A stretch of DNA of 64,000 nucleotides. Origin: Methanococcus aeolicus Nankai-3. GTDB taxonomy: Archaea; AGJL01; Methanococci; Methanococcales; Methanococcaceae. The notes beneath the pieces are model-generated. The model had not been told where the DNA came from and did not search any database. It saw nothing but the letters and a program-made list of their open reading frames with translations. The DNA lies in the NCBI RefSeq assembly GCF_000017185.1, contig NC_009635.1:808563-872562 (forward strand). The letters run 5' to 3'. How positions within the stretch are numbered: the stretch's first letter is position 1; each line of letters opens with the position of its first letter. This document shows, piece after piece, positions 43,411-52,081 of this stretch. The position numbers and the translations under genes were made by a program.

Positions 43411-44999
43411 TATAACCACCCATTTAATTCGTCAGATATTATTAGCTTATTTATCCTTCCGATTTTTACCTTTCTAATTATCCCTCTCTCCACCAAATCC
43501 GACACTATCCTTGAAACCTTTGGTTTAGTTAATCCCGTTATCTCCACAATTTCCTTTTGTGTGATTTCTTCCTTACTTTTTATTAAGTTAATTATCATTT
43601 TTTCATCCTCTGTCAAGATATTCATAAACATCTGTTCTTTTGTTTTTTCGTAATTATCTAACAGATTTTTAAATTCAATTATTTCTTTTTCTTTTTTCCT
43701 AAGCTCTGACCGATATTTTAGTAATTCTTTATTTAGCCCATCAATTTGCTGTTTATATTCTTGCTCTTTCTGTAATTCCTGTTCCTGTTTTTTTTGCAAT
43801 TTTTGTTCCTGTTCCTGTTCCATTGCATTGATTGCTTTATTCAATTCCTCTATTTTTAGAGTTAATTCACTTATTTTTGAATTTAAGGTTTTATTGGTCG
43901 TTTCAATCTTTTCTATGTATGCGTCTTTATTTTTCAATTTATTTTTTAAATCATTATTTGATTTCTCCAAACTGGTTTTTAATTCAGATATTAATACATT
44001 TAATTTATTATTTTCATTTTTTAAATTATTTAACTCCTTATTTAATTCAGATATTGATTCATCTTTGAGATTTAATTCATGTGTTGCAATGTTTAATTTA
44101 TTTTCCAAATCTTTTTCCAGTTCTTTCAGTTTATTATTTGATTTAATTTGTTCGTCATTATATTTTTCTTTAATAATATTTATTTCATCCAATAATTTTT
44201 CTTTTTCTTTTAATATTTCCTTTATTGTGTTATTTTTCCGCCTATTTTTATTTTTTTCATAATATATTCCATAAAATGAACCCAGTGTAATCAATATGAG
44301 CACACCACATAACATATAATATATGGTATCTAATCTTCCATTTTGAGTTTCTACTATGTTGCTGTTATTTGTATTTGGAGCCAGTATAGCATAGGATACA
44401 GTTGAAGTAAAAAACTTATCGGAGCTCCTAAGCTGTTTATTCCATTTTACAAATATCCTTTTTCCATCTGTGTCAATTGTATAATCTTGTGGAGTGATAC
44501 TTAATAGACCCTCAGCAGGAGACACCACCGAAGCACCCATTGGAAGCTTTATAATCATTGTAAAATCAGAATCCACAGCAGGAACACTAAATGAAAGTAA
44601 TTTCTTATTTTCTTTATCCCAAACCAAGTCCCCAGTAAACGAAATAATTAGATTTCCTTTTTCACCTTTTTTTATGGGATTTTTAAATTTAATTATTACT
44701 TCTGTGGAGCTCCCTGATAATATGCTTGAATAGGTATCCAATTCACTACTTGACTTAACATTTAAATTATTTATTTTATGTGGTATTATGTAGGTAATTT
44801 CTTTGATTTCTTCCGTATTATTATTATATATCTCTAAATTTATTGTTGTATTTATTTTATTGTTTGAATCAATATCACAAACTACGACATAATTTTCAAA
44901 TTTTATGGCACTGGCCGAATTAAATATGCCCAGTGATAGCAACAATAATAATGAAAATAATATTTTAAATTTTTCAAATTTTTTAAACCTGCTCACCAT
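43410..44999 (-). CDS. Membrane-bound one-component regulator: extracellular sensor, coiled coil, winged HTH
   Basis: 529 residues. Signal peptide (about 10-31); extracytoplasmic beta-rich domain (32-225) with KLPMGASVVSPAEGLLSI; one transmembrane helix (about 226-246); long charged coiled coil (about 255-440) with Gln/Glu-Lys repeats near 400; and a C-terminal winged helix with ITQKEIVEITGLTKPKVSRI near 475 and a DLVERGIIRKVKIGR wing. This is a MarR-like DNA-binding domain tethered to the membrane, with the sensor outside. It is translationally coupled to the CWB2-like surface protein, which may be its ligand or target. Relatives occur in methanogens; signal and regulon unknown. Confidence 0.8.
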   Translation of the reverse strand: MVSRFKKFEKFKILFSLLLLLSLGIFNSASAIKFENYVVVCDIDSNNKINTTINLEIYNNNTEEIKEITYIIPHKINNLNVKSSSELDTYSSILSGSSTEVIIKFKNPIKKGEKGNLIISFTGDLVWDKENKKLLSFSVPAVDSDFTMIIKLPMGASVVSPAEGLLSITPQDYTIDTDGKRIFVKWNKQLRSSDKFFTSTVSYAILAPNTNNSNIVETQNGRLDTIYYMLCGVLILITLGSFYGIYYEKNKNRRKNNTIKEILKEKEKLLDEINIIKEKYNDEQIKSNNKLKELEKDLENKLNIATHELNLKDESISELNKELNNLKNENNKLNVLISELKTSLEKSNNDLKNKLKNKDAYIEKIETTNKTLNSKISELTLKIEELNKAINAMEQEQEQKLQKKQEQELQKEQEYKQQIDGLNKELLKYRSELRKKEKEIIEFKNLLDNYEKTKEQMFMNILTEDEKMIINLIKSKEEITQKEIVEITGLTKPKVSRIVSDLVERGIIRKVKIGRINKLIISDELNGWL

Positions 45000-45075
45000 T
45001 TTATCACGGATTATATATCCTATACCCTACACATTTTAAAACTGGATGTTTATATAATCAAAATAATATTTAAAT

Positions 45076-45206
45076 ATAGCCAATCTTCGAACTTTTTCAC
45101 ACATAGAATACACAGATAAAACTGTGTTATTCAAATACATATAATGTTAAACCTATAATTATTTAATTATTTTGGACTATCATAGGATAGTTTTTGAAGA
45201 TTGACT
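45076..45206. repeat. MITE-like element, family 1 (copy 7, divergent)
   Basis: 131 bp from ATAGCCAATCTTCGAAC to GAAGATTGACTA, with a divergent interior. It occupies the 315-bp spacer between the regulator gene and argJ. The rest of that spacer is AT-rich without visible genes. Confidence 0.6.
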
Positions 45207-45315
45207 AAATATAGTTAATGTGTATGTTAAAGAACATAAATATTTAAAAAAATAAAGAAAATAAAAAAAATCGTAATATATTATTTTATAATTTTGTATT
45301 ATGCTACATTATGTA

Positions 45316-46554
45316 TTATGTGGTGTATTCTGAGTTTATTTTAACATATTCATGCCCCAAATCACAACCAAACGCCGTATTTTCATAATCTCCCATTTTT
45401 AAATCAACTATTATTTTTATTTCCTTACTTTTCATAATATTTTCAGCCACCATTAATTCTTCCGTTCCTTCGTCTGCAATGGGAGCTCCACTATTTACAA
45501 GCATAACTTCATTATTGGAATCACCAATTATTATATCTATTTTGTCCATATCAATATCTATCCCACTATATCCCACAGATGCCGCAATTCTTCCCCAATT
45601 TGGGTCTTCTCCATATAGTGCAGTTTTTACCAGAAGAGAGCGAACAACTGATTTTGATGCTTTTACTGCATCTTCTTTTGAAGGAGCTCCCTTTACCATT
45701 ACTTCCATTAATTTTGTAGCCCCTTCCCCATCCTTTACCATTAATTTTGCCATCTCAACACATACAAATTGTAGAGCTTCATCAAATAATTCTTTACATT
45801 CATTATTATTACTATAATTTACACCGCTTTCGCCGTTTGCCATTACAAAAACAGTATCATTTGTAGAAGTGTCCCCATCTACAACAGCATTATTAAATGA
45901 TTCATTTACGGCATTTTGAAGGGATTTTGTTAAATCTTTGTTGGATATATTTATGTCCGTAGTTATAAAACATAACATTGTAGCATGTAGCATATCGGGA
46001 GCTATCATTCCTGCACCTTTTGCCACAGCTCCAATTCTCACAGGAGTTCCATTTACTTCAAATTCTACGGCAACAGTTTTTGGAAAGGCATCTGTTGTCA
46101 TTATGGATTTGGCAATGTTATCATTGTTATTTTCTTTTTTTAGTAATTCATTTGTTTTATGTATTCTATCTTTTATAATGTCCATTGGCATTTTTCTACC
46201 AATTACTCCCGTAGATGCAACCAAAACACTATTTTCTGGAATATTTAATAAATTTGCAGTTTCTTTTATCATCTCTTTTGAATCATAATATCCGTTTTTT
46301 GTAAAACAATTAGCGTTCCCACTATTTACCACAATTGCCCTTATTTTGCTTCTGTTATTTTCTAAAATTTCCTTTGATAATATTACCGGATGAGCCACAA
46401 CTTTATTTGTTGTGAAAGTTGCAGAAGTTTCGCATTCTTTTTCTGAATATATGATTCCTACACCATATTTTCCTTCTTTAAGTCCATTAGCGTTAAATCC
46501 TTTTGGAGCAACTACTCCATTATCTATTATTTTAAATTTAAGGTCAGATTTCAT
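45316..46554 (-). CDS. argJ: Glutamate N-acetyltransferase / ornithine acetyltransferase
   Basis: 412 residues. ArgJ recycles the acetyl group from N-acetylornithine to glutamate in arginine synthesis. It is made as a precursor that cuts itself before a threonine; the site is visible as MLHATMLCF near residue 188, with the new N-terminal Thr. Other motifs: VNSGNANCFT near 75, VVDGDTSTNDTV near 226 and GEDPNWGRI near 318. Normal family length. GGTGAAAAA precedes the ATG. Confidence 0.95.
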   Translation of the reverse strand: MKSDLKFKIIDNGVVAPKGFNANGLKEGKYGVGIIYSEKECETSATFTTNKVVAHPVILSKEILENNRSKIRAIVVNSGNANCFTKNGYYDSKEMIKETANLLNIPENSVLVASTGVIGRKMPMDIIKDRIHKTNELLKKENNNDNIAKSIMTTDAFPKTVAVEFEVNGTPVRIGAVAKGAGMIAPDMLHATMLCFITTDINISNKDLTKSLQNAVNESFNNAVVDGDTSTNDTVFVMANGESGVNYSNNNECKELFDEALQFVCVEMAKLMVKDGEGATKLMEVMVKGAPSKEDAVKASKSVVRSLLVKTALYGEDPNWGRIAASVGYSGIDIDMDKIDIIIGDSNNEVMLVNSGAPIADEGTEELMVAENIMKSKEIKIIVDLKMGDYENTAFGCDLGHEYVKINSEYTT

Positions 46555-46608
46555 TTTTTCACCAAATGCAACACATATTATAAGATAAAATAAAATATTC
46601 CATCAATA

Positions 46609-47811
46609 TTATCTAATTAAATAATATAAAACTGTTGGCAATACTAAAACACACATCATATAGGACATATTTACTTTTGTTTTTACACATAAAATCCCTA
46701 AAAACACCGACACCATATAGACAATTAAATAATATATTAAATAGTTGGAAAAATACCCCAATACAAATATAACTGCACTACAAAATATCAATAAATAAAA
46801 TGAAATTTTTCCATAATCTACCTTATTCATATATCTTAAAAAATATTTTGCCACAAAACATAGGGCAAAAAATCCAAAACCTGCTATAATTAACATATAT
46901 ATTGCAATATCATAATTTAAATTAATATTTAAATCTTTCATAGCAATTGCCGTTCCACTTCTCCCAGTTCCAATCAATAATAATGCCAAAACTGAAAAAA
47001 CTTCATTTGATAAGGTTATAGAGCCCTGAGATACTAAAAAATTTTTAATGTCATTTTCTTTTATAATTTTACTTAAAAAGAAATTTATCTGGGCTCCCCC
47101 AATAGCCGGTAAAAAAATCCTAAAAAATCCCCCGACCGTTCCAGCAATGGCAGATTTTAAATGAGATAAATCAAATTCTGGAAACGATATAATCTGGTGA
47201 GTTAATTTACTAGTTTTTAAGTTTTCGATTAATAATGGAATGGCAAACATTCCAGTAAATAAGGGTGTTAAAATATTTTCTATTGGTGGGCCATTATATA
47301 ATACAACAAAACCAAGAATGCCAGAAAGCACCATTATAATTATACTCCATATTTTATTACTTGAAAAAATAACCGTAATAATTATCAACAACAATAAAAC
47401 AAAAGGAATAAATGGTTTAAATAATGCATACAATCCATTTAAATCAAAATTTAATAATAATATCAGAAATAAAAAACATAGTGAGAAAATTATTCCAATA
47501 AATCCTCCCATCCCGCACAAAATTATGCCTTCATATCCTTCCCCATTTTTTGTTAAATTATGTAGAGGTATGACGGATACAGCGGTCTCATCGTCGGGAG
47601 CTCCGATGAATGCAGAGGGAATATAATTTATAAAATAATGGGTTATAACCATACCGATTAAAAAAGAAGTAAAGCTATTTGTTGGAATAATTGGCAAAAA
47701 TACAAAAGAAATAGGTAGAATCGTGTTTGGGTGAATTCCGGGAAGTAAACCCGTAAATATTCCGCAAATGCCACCCATAAATAAAAAAGGTATATCTGTT
47801 AAATTATTCAT
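46609..47811 (-). CDS. TctA-like permease (DUF112, tripartite tricarboxylate transporter family)
   Basis: 400 residues with about ten hydrophobic segments. The N-terminal GIFTGLLPGIHPNTILP (about residue 18) and SAFIGAPDDETAVSVIP (about 65) match the archaeal TctA/DUF112 family, smaller than bacterial TctA. No TctB or TctC partner is adjacent, so the archaeal form may work alone. The transported compound is unknown. Confidence 0.82.
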   Translation of the reverse strand: MNNLTDIPFLFMGGICGIFTGLLPGIHPNTILPISFVFLPIIPTNSFTSFLIGMVITHYFINYIPSAFIGAPDDETAVSVIPLHNLTKNGEGYEGIILCGMGGFIGIIFSLCFLFLILLLNFDLNGLYALFKPFIPFVLLLLIIITVIFSSNKIWSIIIMVLSGILGFVVLYNGPPIENILTPLFTGMFAIPLLIENLKTSKLTHQIISFPEFDLSHLKSAIAGTVGGFFRIFLPAIGGAQINFFLSKIIKENDIKNFLVSQGSITLSNEVFSVLALLLIGTGRSGTAIAMKDLNINLNYDIAIYMLIIAGFGFFALCFVAKYFLRYMNKVDYGKISFYLLIFCSAVIFVLGYFSNYLIYYLIVYMVSVFLGILCVKTKVNMSYMMCVLVLPTVLYYLIR

Positions 47812-47908
47812 TTTTTTATCCTGTTTATTTAGTTTTATTCAATAATATATAACAATATACAAATAATATATAACTACTAAATAACTACCGATAATTAATA
47901 ATAAATAA

Positions 47909-48514
47909 TTAATTTTTTGAGCACCATTTACATATATTATAACCTAAATCAATTGCATCCTGTTCACAATAAAAATATTTTCTATTTCCATCTTTTATTT
48001 TCTTCCCATATGGGCAATTTGGATTTATATGATATAATTTACTACTTTTTGAAGCCCAAATATTTGTCGGATTTGGTGATAAATATATATCTTTTTCATA
48101 ATTTTCCTTTTTAATTAATTTAAAATCCCCTATATCTTTTAAAACTATGGCGTATATCCCATTATACACACTAATTGTCCCAATAACTTCAATTTTATCC
48201 CCTTCTTTTATTGTTGGTGTTGTGCTTTTAATATAGTTTGTTAAGTCGTTATTCACATCATCAAATGCCACTATTCTTAAATCCCCGCCCGTATTATCTC
48301 TTATTTTAATATATTTTATTTTTTGAATATGATTATATTCGTCTTTATATACCCCCATAGATTGAATTATTCCATCTATTACTACGAAATCTCCTTCCTT
48401 AATTTTTGCAATATCTTTATTTCCTGGTTCTATGTTGTACATATATAATATCCCTGTCCCTAAAACCATACAAATAAACGATATAATCATGATTGTTTTA
48501 TCATTTATTTTCAT
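47909..48514 (-). CDS. Membrane-anchored OB-fold protein with C-terminal Cys/His metal motif
   Basis: 201 residues. One N-terminal transmembrane segment (about 8-27), an OB-fold-like domain (about 38-130; GDFVVIDGIIQSMG and EGDKIEVIGTI), and a C-terminal domain with YHINPNCPYGKKI and NICKWC that resembles the Ada-like or nuclease-associated zinc-binding modules. It is probably outside the membrane and may bind nucleic acid or another oligomer. Function unknown; expression is independent, since neighbours are 97 and 172 bp away. Confidence 0.6.
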   Translation of the reverse strand: MKINDKTIMIISFICMVLGTGILYMYNIEPGNKDIAKIKEGDFVVIDGIIQSMGVYKDEYNHIQKIKYIKIRDNTGGDLRIVAFDDVNNDLTNYIKSTTPTIKEGDKIEVIGTISVYNGIYAIVLKDIGDFKLIKKENYEKDIYLSPNPTNIWASKSSKLYHINPNCPYGKKIKDGNRKYFYCEQDAIDLGYNICKWCSKN

Positions 48515-48686
48515 AATTTAGCATATATTCTTTATTATATTTATGGATTATTATATGACCATATTAATTTTCCTAATATCGATGAACACATCAAATTTTT
48601 TAAAAAGAAAATTATATATACTATATTTATACTATTAAGTAATATAAATTATGAATTAGATATTAAAAAATCCAATAGGTGAAAAT

Positions 48687-49187
48687 GTGAAAAAAATAAC
48701 TCCGCTAACTGTGGGTCTTATTACCGGATTTTCTGCGGCGATATTACAGGCATTTTTTAAAATAACTGCCCCGCCTGCATACGGGATATGTATTGCCTGC
48801 CATACCCGAGATTTGGTAAATTGGATGGTGAATAAAACTGGAATATTGGGAGATACCACATTATTTGTAGCTCCTGTTTTTAAAGATGCTGCCACCGGAC
48901 TTGTGGCTTCAGAATTTGCTCCTGTTTTAACTGTTGTAGGTATTTTTGTTGGTGCTTTAATTGCTTCAAATGCACACAAAGAGTTTAAATTTAAACAAAC
49001 TCACAACCCATTGTTAGGTTTTGTTATTGGTATTTTAGTAGTGATATTCGCATTGTTAATGGGTGGTTGTCCAGTTAGGGAATCTCTTAGGGCTGCATAC
49101 TTTGATATTATAGCCATTATAAGTTTAATCGCCATGTTTATTGGTATTGTAGTAGCTAGTGAAGTATATTTAAAAAAGAAAATTTAG
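48687..49187 (+). CDS. YeeE/YedE family transporter, first half
   Basis: 166 residues, about four to five membrane helices. The family's characteristic cysteine motifs are present as GICIACHTRDLVNW near residue 30 and LMGGCPVRESLRAA near 125. Bacterial single-chain YeeE (TsuA) imports thiosulfate through such cysteines and is about twice this size; here two adjacent genes each encode a half. The start is a GTG following GGTGA. The second half lies 68 bp downstream, after a TAA trinucleotide repeat. Confidence 0.85.
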   Translation: MKKITPLTVGLITGFSAAILQAFFKITAPPAYGICIACHTRDLVNWMVNKTGILGDTTLFVAPVFKDAATGLVASEFAPVLTVVGIFVGALIASNAHKEFKFKQTHNPLLGFVIGILVVIFALLMGGCPVRESLRAAYFDIIAIISLIAMFIGIVVASEVYLKKKI

Positions 49188-49198
49188 AGTAATAAAAT

Positions 49199-49222
49199 AA
49201 ATAATAATAATAATAATAATAA
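49199..49222. repeat. (TAA)n microsatellite
   Basis: About eight consecutive TAA units between the two YeeE/YedE half genes. Confidence 0.8.
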
Positions 49223-49255
49223 TTGAAAATAAAAAAAATACTGTGTGGTGGTATT

Positions 49256-49729
49256 ATGTATATTCACGCAATTGGAACTTTATTGTTTGGTATTGTTTTG
49301 GGATATTTATTCCAACGGTCAAGAATGTGTTTCGCAGGTGGAATGAGAGATTTTTATCTTGTAAAAGATAGTTATTTATTAAAAGGTCTATTTGGAACAA
49401 TAGCCGGGGCATTTATTGGATATGCCATATTTAGTGCTATGGGACTTATTAGTGCATTTCCATGGGCATTATCAAAAGGATTATTAGTTCCAATCCCAGG
49501 AGACCCAATTGGTGCAAGTGGTAGTGTCATGGGGCATATAATATTGGCATGTATCGGGGGCTTTGGAGTAGGATTTTTATCCATAATTCAAGGTGGCTGT
49601 CCTTTAAGAAACTATGTAATGGCAGCAGAAGGGAACAAAACAGCAATTACCTATGTATTGGGTTTAGCAGTTGGTGCAGTAATATTCCATTTATGGGTGG
49701 CTCCATTTGTTAAATCATTAGGTTTATAG
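49256..49729 (+). CDS. YeeE/YedE family transporter, second half
   Basis: 157 residues, membrane-embedded. The cysteine motifs RSRMCFAGGMRDFY near residue 22 and IQGGCPLRNYVMAA near 117 mirror those of the first half gene. I start at the ATG at 49256 with GGTGGTATT before it. Together the pair should form one sulfur- or selenium-compound channel. The next gene encodes a DUF3343 protein, a domain linked to selenium and sulfur metabolism. Confidence 0.85.
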   Translation: MYIHAIGTLLFGIVLGYLFQRSRMCFAGGMRDFYLVKDSYLLKGLFGTIAGAFIGYAIFSAMGLISAFPWALSKGLLVPIPGDPIGASGSVMGHIILACIGGFGVGFLSIIQGGCPLRNYVMAAEGNKTAITYVLGLAVGAVIFHLWVAPFVKSLGL

Positions 49730-49852
49730 CCCATATTTATTTATACTATTTTTTTAATTTATTTTTATAACCATTATAATATTTTATTTTTTAGATATTT
49801 AATTATAATAAATAATAATTTACAAAAACATGATATACCATGAGTTGAAAAT

Positions 49853-50431
49853 ATGGCGTTTAAAACTTTGAAAAAAATAATCTCCAATAACATTAAAGAT
49901 AAAAATATAAAAGCTCCGAAAAATAAAAACGAAAAAAAAGGAATAATAATATTTAGTAATGTTAAGGAAACCATGAAATCAGAACAGATATTAAAAAAAT
50001 CCAGATTTAATATTAAAGTTGTAGCTCCCCCAATGGAAATAAGAGAAGGTTGTGATTTAGCCATTGAATATGACTTAATAGATGAATTTGGAATCCAAAA
50101 TACCCTTGAAAAAAATAAAATTGCACCTACTAAATATATTTCGGCTGAAAATTACTCTCAAAAGCCATTGGAATTGGTAAAAATTAAAAAAATAGACAAC
50201 TATACTATGGTTAGATGCGGAAATATGAAAATAACCATTGATGAAAAAGGAGATATAGTAAATGTATCAGGGGGAGGATGTCCCGATGTTCCATATTTAA
50301 CACTTAATTTAAAAGGTAAAAATATTAATAATTTAAAAATAGAAGACAACCCAAAAAATTTAGGTTATTCATTATGTGCATATACATTAAATAAAGCATT
50401 TGTGAAAGCCCAAGAGTTGGCGAGGCAATAA
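49853..50431 (+). CDS. DUF3343-containing protein, sulfur/selenium-associated
   Basis: 192 residues. Residues 30-100 fit DUF3343 (IIIFSNVKETMKSEQILKK and VVAPPMEIREGCDLAIEY), a small domain found with YedE and YedF proteins, with a conserved Cys at REGCDLAI. The C-terminal part (about 105-190) contains SGGGCPDVPYLTLNL and has no clear name to me. The stop codon is followed one base later by the next ATG, so the two are coupled. A role in handling thiosulfate or selenium is inference from the neighbours. Confidence 0.65.
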   Translation: MAFKTLKKIISNNIKDKNIKAPKNKNEKKGIIIFSNVKETMKSEQILKKSRFNIKVVAPPMEIREGCDLAIEYDLIDEFGIQNTLEKNKIAPTKYISAENYSQKPLELVKIKKIDNYTMVRCGNMKITIDEKGDIVNVSGGGCPDVPYLTLNLKGKNINNLKIEDNPKNLGYSLCAYTLNKAFVKAQELARQ

Positions 50432-50432
50432 C

Positions 50433-51254
50433 ATGATAATAGCAGGAACTATGCCAATTAAAGGAATGGATTTAATCAAAGGAGCTCCCAAATTATGCAA
50501 CAATAAAATAATTATAAATAATAAAGAATTTCCAGTATCTATGGGGACGGGGGCTTTAATAGGAGCATCTTTAAAAACTATGGAATATTTTGGAGTAGAA
50601 AATAATATAACAGCAATTACGGCAGGAGACATCGGAGAAGGAGATGGTAGTTTAAAAATATATGACGAATTAAGAGAAATAAATGACGATTTGGCAATAA
50701 TCCACTACATAAAACCAAAAATAACAAAAATAAAAGAAGTTGATTTTTCCGGTAAAGTAATAGGTGATGCTGGTGGAATGTATGTGGGAAAAGCGGGGGA
50801 AATAGGGGATAAATTTTATATGTTTTTTCCAGATGTCGGAGAGCTTTCTTTTTTGGCTGACGAAGAGGCATCCCATCCTGCCTATGTGAGAGGATTTATA
50901 TCAGAAATTGACGATAAAGAAGTGCCCGAACTTATAAAAAGAGCACATAATCAAAAGATGCCAAAGCACATGGTAGTTAAAGGAAAAACCGACTATATCG
51001 TTGAAGATGGCAATATTGTCGATACCGTGGGAGCTCCCTTAATTGAGGCCATGGAATGCATAGGTGGAACAGGCGATAGTTTAACAGGAATTGTATCTTC
51101 TTTAATAGCCGTAGGATATAAACCTACAAAGGCGTCATTAATAGGATGCACCATAAACAGAAAATTAGGACAGAAAATAAATGCAAAACCAAATACACAA
51201 ATTTCCGAAATAATAAATGCAATTCCAGAAGTTTTAAAGGAAATGGACATATAA
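50433..51254 (+). CDS. Carbohydrate-kinase-like (NAD(P)HX dehydratase-related) protein
   Basis: 273 residues. The C-terminal IGGTGDSLTGIVSSLIAVGY near residue 210 is the GTGD anion-hole motif of ribokinase-like enzymes, where the aspartate is the usual catalytic base. The N-terminal half has ITAGDIGEGDGSLKIYDEL and DAGGMYVGKAGE segments that differ from known sugar kinases. It is coupled to the DUF3343 gene and to the YeeE/YedE pair, forming a four-gene run. Substrate unknown. Confidence 0.65.
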   Translation: MIIAGTMPIKGMDLIKGAPKLCNNKIIINNKEFPVSMGTGALIGASLKTMEYFGVENNITAITAGDIGEGDGSLKIYDELREINDDLAIIHYIKPKITKIKEVDFSGKVIGDAGGMYVGKAGEIGDKFYMFFPDVGELSFLADEEASHPAYVRGFISEIDDKEVPELIKRAHNQKMPKHMVVKGKTDYIVEDGNIVDTVGAPLIEAMECIGGTGDSLTGIVSSLIAVGYKPTKASLIGCTINRKLGQKINAKPNTQISEIINAIPEVLKEMDI

Positions 51255-51338
51255 ATTATTAAAATAATTTTTTAATTTTTTATGGGGCTCCGAAAACCAT
51301 ATAGAACCATACAACTAAATTATTAGATTATGGAAAAC

Positions 51339-51346
51339 TTTATATA
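51339..51346 (+). promoter_or_regulatory. TATA box for tRNA-Ile
   Basis: TTTATATA after a purine-rich GGAAAAC element that could act as BRE. Initiation would fall near 51370, giving a leader of about 20 bases before the mature tRNA. Confidence 0.5.
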
Positions 51347-51389
51347 CTAAAATACCTTATCTCATTGTGCATCAAACAAACAGTTGATT

Positions 51390-51464
51390 AGGGCGGTGGC
51401 TTAGACTGGTTATAGTGCTCGGCTGATAACCGAGTGGTCCGGGGTTCGAATCCCCGCCGCCCTA
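51390..51464 (+). tRNA. tRNA-Ile (anticodon GAT)
   Basis: Acceptor AGGGCGG/CCGCCCT with A73; anticodon loop CTGATAA gives GAT. T-arm CGGGG-TTCGAAT-CCCCG. 75 bases, no intron, no CCA. The last 17 bases (from 51448) are the start of a 147-bp tandem repeat that extends downstream. Confidence 0.96.
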
Positions 51465-51800
51465 CTATTTTTTTAAGTAGATATATTTGTATATGCATAT
51501 ATATTTATTTTATTATATTATTATTTTTAGGTTCCGAACATCACAAAGTGATGTTTGGATTTTGGATAGCACCCTTTTTTAAAGGGTGCGTTCTGAATCC
51601 CCGCCGCCCTACTATTTTTTTAAGTAGATATATTTGTATATGCATATATATTTATTTTATTATATTATTATTTTTAGGTTCCGAACATCACAAAGTGATG
51701 TTTGGATTTTGGATAGCACCCTTTTTTAAAGGGTGCGTTCTGAATCCCCGCCGCCCTACTATTTTTTTAAGTAGATATATTTGTATATTTATATTTATTT
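51448..51800 (+). repeat. 147-bp tandem repeat beginning in the 3' end of tRNA-Ile
   Basis: Two full identical units (51448-51594 and 51595-51741) and a partial third (51742 to about 51800, with a small internal deletion). Each unit begins GAATCCCCGCCGCCCTA, the 3' end of the tRNA, and contains two hairpins: ACATCAC-aaa-GTGATGT and GCACCC-n9-GGGTGC. Since 147 is divisible by three, the array produces a spurious long open frame. Confidence 0.95.
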
Positions 51801-51882
51801 TATGGGAGCTCCACCACCAAATTATTTTTTATGTTAATTTCTTTCTCTGACATTATGGGTATATTTTTTGAACATACTAAAC

Positions 51883-51890
51883 TTTAAATA
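51883..51890 (+). promoter_or_regulatory. TATA box for the structured RNA
   Basis: TTTAAATA, about 21 bases before the first paired base of the RNA candidate at 51904, a suitable distance for archaeal initiation. Confidence 0.45.
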
Positions 51891-51903
51891 ACTTAACATA
51901 CTA

Positions 51904-52027
51904 GGTTTCTGCGAGGTATGTCGTCGATGACATGCCTCAGCGAATGATGACAGTTACCCCCGCGGACTGAAACAATATTTATTTTTGTTTCAGGATGACG
52001 ACATCAGCACTATCTGACGCAGCTACC
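51904..52027 (+). ncRNA. Structured non-coding RNA, box C/D-like with additional stems
   Basis: A GC-rich island in AT-rich DNA. A closing stem pairs GGT (51904) and CTGCG (51909-51913) with CGCAG (52018-52022) and ACC (52025-52027). Inside is a 9-bp hairpin AGGTATGTC/GACATGCCT (51914-51937) and a 9-bp hairpin CTGAAACAA/TTGTTTCAG (51967-51993). Box C/D signatures are C ATGATGA (51944-51950), D' CTGA (51967), C' TGACGA (51996-52001) and D CTGA (52014-52017); the C'-D spacer is exactly 12 bases. It could be a C/D guide RNA with extra stems, or a leader of the downstream cbiH gene. ATGTCGTC (51918) can also pair with GACGACAT (51997), an alternative fold. Confidence 0.65.
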
Positions 52028-52081
52028 AAAACAAAACGATGAATATTATTTTTTTAATTTTATAATTTTATGTGTGATATT

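Noticed and set aside
43828-44262. Long hydrophobic open frame opposite the coiled-coil region
   Set aside because: Shadow of the Lys/Glu-rich coiled coil on the other strand; such repeats give Phe/Leu-rich antisense frames.
51448-51800. CRISPR array
   Set aside because: Units are contiguous with no variable spacers, and no cas genes are present.
51434-51850. Long open frame of 138 codons with repeated peptide units
   Set aside because: It is produced by the 147-bp tandem repeat (49 codons per unit) starting inside the tRNA-Ile gene; there is no ribosome site or family likeness.
51904-52027. Cobalamin riboswitch upstream of cbiH
   Set aside because: No B12-box GCCACTG or the expected receptor architecture; the sequence fits a C/D-like RNA better.
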